Part shown: piece by piece, positions 1 to 5,391 of the stretch
Layout of the letters: the number at the start of each line of letters is the position of its first letter
How positions within the stretch are numbered: the first letter of the stretch is position 1
DNA from: CAZGLK01 sp964526375
Lineage (GTDB): Bacteria; Patescibacteriota; Minisyncoccia; JACQLN01
DNA: 30,130 nt
Assembly (NCBI GenBank): GCA_964526375.1
Contig: CAZGLK010000005.1
Location: 1 to 30,130 of the forward strand
Direction: 5' to 3'
Translations under genes and position numbers: made by a program
The notes under the pieces: model-generated
Databases searched by the model: none
What the model was told of the DNA's origin: nothing
The model's input: the letters and a program-made list of their open reading frames with translations, nothing else

Positions 1-685
1 AAAGTACCTTAAACAATACGGGGTAAAGTTACCAAAGCTTTATAATTCAAAAAGAAAATTTACGAAGGACGCCCTCGTGCTTGTGTATCTTACGTACGAT
101 TATCCAAAAACAAGAAGGGTTTCCAAAGAAGAATTAACAAAATTCATCAGAAGCTACTACCCAGCCACAAACGACGTTCAGCAGGCGAGACACTTGGGGG
201 CGCAAGCCGGCTGGTGGATAGTGGCTGGCGGTAGAGACAATATTGTTTTGGGCATTAAAAGGGGCTCGTACCAACTCTACACTCTCGAACAGCCATATCC
301 GGGATTCAAAAAAGGTCACAGAATAGCGGAGACCGAAAACTGGGAAGAAATAAAAGGAAAATACAACTATCGTTGCGCAACTTGCGGTTCGCAGGAGAAC
401 AAGCCCCATTTACATTGGCCGGCCGCAAAAACAATTCTGCAAAAAGCGCATAAGGACCCAAACAAACCATTGATCGCCGGCAATATAATTCCTCAATGCC
501 AAAAGTGTAACAGAGGAGATAGGAATAGGTGGGTCTATGACGAGAAAGGAAGGGTCATTAAAATTGCCAATCCGCAAGTTATTAAAATGTGCGATAAGGA
601 AATTAGGAAAATGGTTTACGTGATTTTATACAATGAATTTGGTGGAAAGAACCCAAAATCTATAAAATCATTTTATGAAAAATAG
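1..685 (+). CDS. HNH-type restriction endonuclease (5' truncated by window)
   Basis: Probable type II restriction endonuclease. The frame stays open to the window start (from base 2), so the real start lies outside and the GTG at 77 is only internal. The C-terminal half carries a zinc-bound HNH (beta-beta-alpha-metal) core: CATC near base 377, a histidine-rich HLHW stretch, then NIIPQCQKCNRGDRNRW, where the second CxxC pair and the Asn/Asn residues fit an HNH nuclease. It overlaps the following methyltransferase by 11 bp, the usual arrangement of a restriction-modification pair, and this is the main reason for calling it a restriction enzyme rather than a generic HNH protein. The recognition site cannot be read from the sequence. 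Base composition is AT-rich compared with the housekeeping genes further on, which suggests transfer. Confidence 0.72.
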   Translation, partial: KYLKQYGVKLPKLYNSKRKFTKDALVLVYLTYDYPKTRRVSKEELTKFIRSYYPATNDVQQARHLGAQAGWWIVAGGRDNIVLGIKRGSYQLYTLEQPYPGFKKGHRIAETENWEEIKGKYNYRCATCGSQENKPHLHWPAAKTILQKAHKDPNKPLIAGNIIPQCQKCNRGDRNRWVYDEKGRVIKIANPQVIKMCDKEIRKMVYVILYNEFGGKNPKSIKSFYEK

Positions 686-1676
686 CGAATTTATAAATAA
701 AATCATCTGCGTTGATACTCTGGAATTACTTCCTAAATTAGAAAGCAATTCTATTGACGTTGTTTTAACCGATCCCCCGTATTTTCTGGATAAGTTGGAT
801 AACAACTGGGACTACGAAAAAGTTTCGAGCGACAGCAATCAGTACATAATAAAATCTCTCCCCGCCGGGATGAAATTTGATAGAGAACAAGGAAAAAGAT
901 TCTACAACTGGTACTTTGACATCGCCAAAGAAATTTTTAGAATACTAAAGCCGGGCGGATTTTTCTTTTCCTTCTCTAGCCCACGACTCTATCACCGAAT
1001 GGCTTCTGCAATAGATGATGCGGGTTTTGAAATTAGAGATGCGTTTATGTGGCTTTATACCCAAAATCAAGCCAAGGCGATGGGCATAGATCACTTTATT
1101 AAGAAAATGGATGTTGATGAGGAAACGAAAAATGAGATCAAGACAAGACTCAACGGCTGGAAAACCCCGCAAATTAAATCCTGTTTTGAGCCAATAGCGA
1201 TGGCGCAAAAACCGGCTGACAAAACTTACCTCAACAATATGTTAAAATATGAAGTGGGGCTGATGAACACGAACGTAAAAATCGGAAACAATATGTATCC
1301 GGCCAACGTATTCACCGTTGACAGCATCAATGAGCTTATTGATAAAACTTTTCTGCTGCCCAAGCCAACCAAAAGGGAAAAAGGAGAATACAACGACCAC
1401 AAAACGGTTAAACCGCTGGCCGTTTGCGAATATTTAATTAAATTGTCTGCCTTCTCGAAGGACGCGGTTATACTTGACCCTTTTGTGGGAAGCGGGACAA
1501 CGGCAGTGGCCGCAAAAAAACTTGGCAAAAACTACATTGGCATAGATTCAAACGAAAAATATGTAAAAATTGCCGAGAAGCGGTTGAAAGAAACAGCAAG
1601 GGAAACGGAATCCTCCTTGTTCACAAACCAGAATGGAGAGCAAAGGAACGCCCAGTTGGAACTGCGAGTGATGTAG
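675..1676 (+). CDS. Site-specific DNA methyltransferase (beta-class, probably N6-adenine)
   Basis: Protective modification enzyme of the first restriction system. The 333-residue protein has catalytic motif IV DPPY at residues 33-36 and the AdoMet-binding motif DPFVGSGTT near residue 270, followed by KNYIGIDSNEKY. Motif IV before motif I defines the beta class. DPPY is most common in N6-adenine enzymes of this class, but N4-cytosine cannot be excluded. The ATG at 675 lies inside the end of the endonuclease gene, so the two are translationally coupled. The last about 25 residues (ETESSLFTNQNGEQRNAQ) look unstructured. The target base is inferred from the motif only. Confidence 0.88.
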   Translation: MKNSEFINKIICVDTLELLPKLESNSIDVVLTDPPYFLDKLDNNWDYEKVSSDSNQYIIKSLPAGMKFDREQGKRFYNWYFDIAKEIFRILKPGGFFFSFSSPRLYHRMASAIDDAGFEIRDAFMWLYTQNQAKAMGIDHFIKKMDVDEETKNEIKTRLNGWKTPQIKSCFEPIAMAQKPADKTYLNNMLKYEVGLMNTNVKIGNNMYPANVFTVDSINELIDKTFLLPKPTKREKGEYNDHKTVKPLAVCEYLIKLSAFSKDAVILDPFVGSGTTAVAAKKLGKNYIGIDSNEKYVKIAEKRLKETARETESSLFTNQNGEQRNAQLELRVM

Positions 1677-1731
1677 GAATAATTTTCTGCTGATGAGTTC
1701 ACCGAATATTTTCAAACAGACACTGCAATCA

Positions 1732-1771
1732 CCGAATTTCGTAATTACCCAATTACTTAGTTACTAATTAC
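1732..1771. repeat. TTACT/AATTAC word repeat ahead of membrane protein gene
   Basis: Short imperfect repetition of taattac/ttactta words fills the gap just before the ATG at 1773. It belongs to the same class of word-like low-complexity DNA seen many times in this window, for example the AATTACC repeat inside valS. No promoter is convincing here. Confidence 0.5.
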
Positions 1772-1772
1772 T

Positions 1773-2225
1773 ATGGCCATTACCTGGCAAGCTTATGAAT
1801 ACCAACAACCCGAGCGGCATCCGCATTGGTTTGCGGCGCTGTGGATTTTTGCTTTGGCCCTGGCCGCGGTGGCCGTAATCTTAAAGAGTTATCTTTTGGC
1901 CGTGTTTCTGGTTCTATCCGCCGGGGTGATTAACATTTTTGCCCTAAAGCCGCCCGCCGAATTTGCTTTTAGCTTGGACAGCGAGAATCTAACCATTGGC
2001 AATAAAATCCACCCCCTTAAAGAATTCACCTCTTTCTGGATTTTTGAGCGCGCCGATGGTAACATTTTGAGTCTAGAAGGCAAGCACTTTCTTAACGCCC
2101 ATCTGCACATTCCCCTGGCCGATATCAATCCCCAAGAGGTGCGAGAACTCCTGGCGGCTAATCTAGCAGAAACGGAACACGAAGAATCACTCTTGGACCT
2201 TATAGCCGAGAGATTGAAACTTTAG
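1773..2225 (+). CDS. Small membrane protein with two N-terminal helices
   Basis: 150-residue protein of unrecognised family. Two hydrophobic helices (about residues 20-36 and 41-57) are separated by a short KSY turn, so both termini should face the same side, most likely the cytoplasm. The rest is a soluble, probably beta-rich domain (about 65-130) and an acidic C-terminal helix ending LLDLIAERLKL. The ATG at 1773 has no clear Shine-Dalgarno site. Base composition is like the housekeeping genes, so it is probably a resident gene rather than part of the upstream restriction system. Its function is unknown. Confidence 0.75.
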   Translation: MAITWQAYEYQQPERHPHWFAALWIFALALAAVAVILKSYLLAVFLVLSAGVINIFALKPPAEFAFSLDSENLTIGNKIHPLKEFTSFWIFERADGNILSLEGKHFLNAHLHIPLADINPQEVRELLAANLAETEHEESLLDLIAERLKL

Positions 2226-2317
2226 ACAACCAACCAAGAGTAGCTCTTTGAAAACGCCTTGCTGTTTCGGACAACAGCTGATAAGATTTAGTATATAGTC
2301 TCTATCCCAAATAAAAA

Positions 2318-3091
2318 ATGCGCAAAACACCGCACCATAGAAAAGGTGCCCATAAAAAGGCGGAAAAACTGCGAGCGGGGGGTAAATCCTATAGAGAAAT
2401 CAAAACACTGCTCGGCGTTCCCAAGAGTACATTGTCCAATTGGTTGAGCAAAAAATACCCTTTCGCCTTCACTAGAGAAGAACAACTGAAACATCTCTCT
2501 AAAATAAGACCTTTAGCGATAGCGCAAAAGAAGAGAGAACAAGACATACTGGCAAATAAATTGAGCAGAAAAGTAACTCTAGAGATCAAAACATATCCCC
2601 TGGACAACATTGGGTTTTACAAAACAGTGCTTGCAGCTTTGTATTGGGCGGAAGGTGCCAAACACAAGGGAGTAAGCGGCTTAAAATTCGCAAACACGGA
2701 TCCACGCCTGGCTCTATTTTACATATCACTGCTTAGAAAGTGTTACCCAACAAACCCGTCTAAGTTCAGGGTGAGATTACATCTACATCATTACCACAAA
2801 CCTAAGGCGGCAATAAAATTCTGGTCTGAGCTGCTTACGATACCAACCGCCCAGTTCGGGAAGATCTACATCAAAAAAAGGAGTAAAACCAAGCGCTTTA
2901 GGAAAAATTTTAACGGCATCTGCTTCATTGCGTATTTAGACAGCAACATTAGAAAGGAGCTTTTAGAGATAATACACCAAATACAGACAACGACTTCGGC
3001 GGTCCCCGTAGCTCAGCGGATAGAGCGCTTCCCTGCGGAGGAAGAGGTCACAGGTTCAATTCCTGTCGGGGACGCAAAATTTTTAGTTTAG
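2318..3091 (+). CDS. Helix-turn-helix / LAGLIDADG-like endonuclease-type protein running into tRNA-Arg
   Basis: 257 codons. Residues 20-45 (KSYREIKTLLGVPKSTLSNWL) form a resolvase-type helix-turn-helix. Residues 104-200 carry the pattern ALYWAEGAKHKG, KFANTDPRLALFYI and KAAIKFWSELL, which resembles a family of HTH proteins with a LAGLIDADG-like homing-endonuclease fold (from memory of that family; moderate certainty). From residue 229 on, the codons are those of the tRNA-Arg gene at 3002-3074, giving the familiar translated-tRNA tail VAQRIERFPAEEEVTGSIPV. The functional protein probably ends near residue 228 but has no stop codon before the tRNA. Whether it is active is unknown; no LAGLIDADG motif with a clear catalytic Asp is visible. 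Confidence 0.68.
   Translation: MRKTPHHRKGAHKKAEKLRAGGKSYREIKTLLGVPKSTLSNWLSKKYPFAFTREEQLKHLSKIRPLAIAQKKREQDILANKLSRKVTLEIKTYPLDNIGFYKTVLAALYWAEGAKHKGVSGLKFANTDPRLALFYISLLRKCYPTNPSKFRVRLHLHHYHKPKAAIKFWSELLTIPTAQFGKIYIKKRSKTKRFRKNFNGICFIAYLDSNIRKELLEIIHQIQTTTSAVPVAQRIERFPAEEEVTGSIPVGDAKFLV
3002..3074 (+). tRNA. tRNA-Arg (anticodon GCG)
   Basis: Complete cloverleaf: acceptor GTCCCCG/CGGGGAC, D-arm GCTC-AGCGGATA-GAGC with A20 (an arginine identity base), anticodon stem CTTCC/GGAAG around loop CTGCGGA, T-arm ACAGG-TTCAATT-CCTGT, discriminator G. The anticodon GCG would read CGC and CGU. CCA is not encoded. The upstream protein frame reads straight through it. Confidence 0.93.
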
Positions 3092-3171
3092 TTTAGAATG
3101 ATCCACAGTAGAGGCCTGACCTGTCACCAAATTTGCATAGAATAACTGCGGAGCAGGTGCAAATTTTAATT

Positions 3172-3199
3172 CAAGGTTCGAATCCTGACAGGGGCACCA
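3172..3199 (+). other. Possible tRNA 3'-end remnant
   Basis: A T-loop-like GGTTCGAATCC is followed by CAGGGGCACCA, as at a tRNA 3' end with encoded CCA. No matching 5' acceptor strand (GCCCCTG) or D-arm is found upstream, and the outer T-stem pairs are broken, so it is at best a fragment, possibly left by integration or rearrangement beside tRNA-Arg. Confidence 0.35.
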
Positions 3200-3245
3200 A
3201 CTGCAAAATTTGATTCCCGCTATTCTCCATGCTACGCTTTCCAAT

Positions 3246-3476
3246 ATGACTCCCATAACTATACCCCGAGAGCTTTCTCGGCAGGGCGATCTCGTGATAA
3301 TCCCTCGAACAGAATACGAGGAGTTTTCACAATGGAAAGAAACAATAAAATCATCCAAGACCTACATCCCCACCGTGGCCGAGAAACGAATCCTTAAGAA
3401 AGCCCGCGAGGACTACAAAAAAGGAAAGTATATGAGTTTTTATGAACTCAAGCAAAAATTGGGAATTAAAAAATGA
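3246..3476 (+). CDS. Orphan antitoxin-like protein
   Basis: 76-residue protein starting MTPITIPRELSRQGDLVIIP, which resembles the N-terminal DNA-binding strand-helix of AbrB/Phd-type antitoxins, followed by a basic helical C-terminus (VAEKRILKKAREDYKKGKY, then ELKQKLGI) of the kind that wraps a toxin. The ATG at 3246 is chosen because the domain begins there; an in-frame ATG at 3210 would add 12 unrelated residues. No toxin gene follows: the stop codon is the first part of a perfect palindrome at 3474-3507. Either the toxin was lost or this antitoxin acts in trans, perhaps on the pair at 3704-4164. Confidence 0.62.
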   Translation: MTPITIPRELSRQGDLVIIPRTEYEEFSQWKETIKSSKTYIPTVAEKRILKKAREDYKKGKYMSFYELKQKLGIKK

Positions 3477-3507
3477 ACTACCGCACCGCAAGCGGTGCGG
3501 TAGTTCA
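3474..3507. repeat. Perfect 16-bp inverted repeat at antitoxin stop codon
   Basis: TGAACTACCGCACCGC, then AA, then the exact reverse complement. The stem begins with the antitoxin stop codon TGA. There is no T-run after it, so it is not a standard Rho-independent terminator; it could be a processing hairpin or the scar of an element. Confidence 0.8.
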
Positions 3508-3703
3508 TTGATGGCTGTTGTGGGGAATAATCAATCTAAAGAAAATTGCCGCTCCGTACTTCGTCCATCCTCCGCTCAAAGCTACGGAACGGAGTGGCGC
3601 AGCAAGGCTTCGTAGGGCAAGGCAAACCCCAGCAGTAGTCCCGCTTAGCGGGACACTACGGGGCAGGCTTGACACTTTATATTTTTAAGCATATCTTAGG
3701 ATT
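3508..3703. repeat. Gene-free repeat-rich gap with hairpin (3627-3663)
   Basis: No gene is visible. The stretch contains CCCC...GTAGTCCCGC-TTA-GCGGGA...CTACGGGG, a long imperfect hairpin at 3627-3663, and CG-rich words (gctacggaacggagtggc, gcttcgtagggcaaggc) of the same style as words at 16400-16480 and 16990-17030. It probably represents dispersed repeat debris. Confidence 0.5.
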
Positions 3704-3922
3704 ATGGTACCCACTACGACACCAAGCATTGAAACCACAAGAGACTTTATCCTTATTAAGATTCCCAGAAGGATGTTCTCCGAAGATATCCGGCGTGAAA
3801 AACTTTCCAGCTTGGAAAGTGGCCTCGCACAATCTCTACGGGAAGCAAAACAAGGCACGCTGTACGGGCCTTTTTCCAATGCTAAAGATTTTCTCCGCGC
3901 TCTGAAAAAGCCAAGAAGATGA
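3704..3922 (+). CDS. Antitoxin of a type II toxin-antitoxin pair
   Basis: 72-residue antitoxin, identified mainly from context. It overlaps the RelE/ParE-type toxin by 4 bp (ATGA at 3919-3922), the typical coupling of such pairs. Residues 12-40 (TRDFILIKIPRRMFSEDIRREKL) could form the DNA-binding part, and the C-terminus (AKQGTLYGPFSNAKDFLRALKK) contains the GPFSNAKDFLRAL pattern common to RelB-type toxin-wrapping helices. It should neutralise the toxin and repress the operon. Confidence 0.75.
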   Translation: MVPTTTPSIETTRDFILIKIPRRMFSEDIRREKLSSLESGLAQSLREAKQGTLYGPFSNAKDFLRALKKPRR

Positions 3923-4164
3923 AAGCCTCCTTTACCCCGCATTTTCAGAGGAACTATCAAAAACTGCCGAAAGAAATTCGGGTTGCCTTTAATAAACAGC
4001 TTGTTCTCCTTTTACAAAATCTGCGCCACCCATCTCTACGGACAAAGAAATACGACGAAGGGCGGGATTTGTGGCAAGCGAGAGTCACGGGCAGTTATCG
4101 TTGCTATTTTGAGATAAAAGACAACCAGTATACTTTTCATGAGATACGAGTCCACGAGGATTAG
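3919..4164 (+). CDS. RelE/ParE-family toxin
   Basis: 81-residue toxin of the RelE/ParE superfamily. It begins MKASFTPHFQRNYQKLPKEI and ends with the family's core strands LWQARVTGSYRCYFEI and YTFHEIRVHED. The conserved Arg and Tyr in GSYRCYFEI and the terminal His fit the YafQ/RelE-like ribosome-dependent mRNA interferase group, though a gyrase-directed ParE cannot be excluded from this alone. The length is normal for the family. It is translated from an ATG that overlaps the antitoxin stop. Confidence 0.85.
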   Translation: MKASFTPHFQRNYQKLPKEIRVAFNKQLVLLLQNLRHPSLRTKKYDEGRDLWQARVTGSYRCYFEIKDNQYTFHEIRVHED

Positions 4165-4222
4165 AAAACCCACCACCTAGGAAGGGTCGGCACCTCATCT
4201 GCCGCGGCGCACCGCACCACAA

Positions 4223-5326
4223 TCAAAACGACGAGACCCAAATATCGTTCGTCCAGCGCACGGCTTCGGCGGTGCCGCTCATGCCGCCCGTCAGCCAGAG
4301 GCGGTTTTTAAATTCGGCAACGGCGTGGTCTTCGCGGCCAGTCCACGGACCATCCAATTCGGCTTTTTGCCATAAAACGCCGTCGCTGGAATACCACGAT
4401 TCGTTTGAACCTCGGTCTAAAACCGTATCCCAGCCGCCAATAATCCATAAGAGGCCGCGGTGAGCAATCATAATGTGCCCATGCTGATGGCCAAAAACAG
4501 AATCAGCGCTCACCAGCAACCAATTTTTTCCGTCTTCAGAAACCCACTCGTCCGAAAACCCTTTGCCACCCACAGCCACACCGCCGCTCAACCACAATTT
4601 GCCGTTAAATACTTCTAGATCATGGTCGTAGCGAGGCGCAAAAGGAGGAACAGGCTCCTGCACCCAGTTGATGCCGTCGGCCGAAGACCAAACATCATTT
4701 TTGGCCTCGCGTTTGTCAAAATGGACTCCGCCTATTAACCACAACCGATCATTAAATACAACCACAACCTGCCCTTCCCGTCCCGGCCATTCGGCCTGCT
4801 CAACCACTCTTTTCCAACGAACTGCGTCTTTGGAAGTCCAAATATCATTCCTGTAACCACCCTCGGGCGCCCAACCGCCCAGCATAAATAGGGCATCTTT
4901 AAACTGAACCACAGAGAGCGAACGCCGACCAGGCCAAGGCGTGGGGCCAGCCAGTTTCCAGTCACAGCCGTTGCGCGATACCCATATGTCGTTAAAGTGC
5001 GGGGCCTCCCAATAGCGCACATTGAGTCCGCGGCTTACGGCATTGCCGTCCAGCCCGCCCATCAGCCATAGCTTGCCGTCAAAGGCGAACATGGCGTGGG
5101 CATCGCGCGCCGGCCAAGCGGCCTCTTTTACCTTTTCATCCCAAGCCAATATTTGCGGCGAAGACGAGGCGGTAATTTCAACCGGCCCCACACATTCCAC
5201 CACCGAGGGTTCGTCCGGTTTGATTCTGGATGAATAAAAATAATACAAACCACCAAAGACGGTGAGGATAACCAGTGCCGTTACTATTATGTTTTTTGAC
5301 GGACCTTCGCTAGAAGTTTCAGGCAT
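4223..5326 (-). CDS. Membrane-anchored kelch-repeat beta-propeller protein
   Basis: 367-residue protein with one N-terminal transmembrane helix (about residues 12-31, KNIIVTALVILTVFGGLYYF) and a large outside domain made of six kelch repeats. Each repeat has the pattern W-x-x-R-x-x-H...F-x-x-x-L-W-L-x-GG followed by NDIWVSxDGxxW; examples are WPARDAHAMFAFDGKLWLMGG and WPGREGQVVVVFNDRLWLIGG. Six repeats predict a complete six-bladed propeller facing outward, a typical protein- or glycan-binding scaffold. I start at the ATG at 5326 rather than 5356 because it leaves room for the divergent recG leader and starts just before the membrane helix. The role is probably adhesion or surface display; the ligand is unknown. 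Confidence 0.8.
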   Translation of the reverse strand: MPETSSEGPSKNIIVTALVILTVFGGLYYFYSSRIKPDEPSVVECVGPVEITASSSPQILAWDEKVKEAAWPARDAHAMFAFDGKLWLMGGLDGNAVSRGLNVRYWEAPHFNDIWVSRNGCDWKLAGPTPWPGRRSLSVVQFKDALFMLGGWAPEGGYRNDIWTSKDAVRWKRVVEQAEWPGREGQVVVVFNDRLWLIGGVHFDKREAKNDVWSSADGINWVQEPVPPFAPRYDHDLEVFNGKLWLSGGVAVGGKGFSDEWVSEDGKNWLLVSADSVFGHQHGHIMIAHRGLLWIIGGWDTVLDRGSNESWYSSDGVLWQKAELDGPWTGREDHAVAEFKNRLWLTGGMSGTAEAVRWTNDIWVSSF

Positions 5327-5391
5327 TGCTATCACTCTAACACAAGACGCGGTCAATTGCCGCCCCTGCCAAAGCGCGTTATTCTCAAGAT

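Noticed and set aside
5340..5391. Promoter TTGACC upstream of the kelch gene
   Set aside because: No -10 box at acceptable spacing was found, so it was not annotated.
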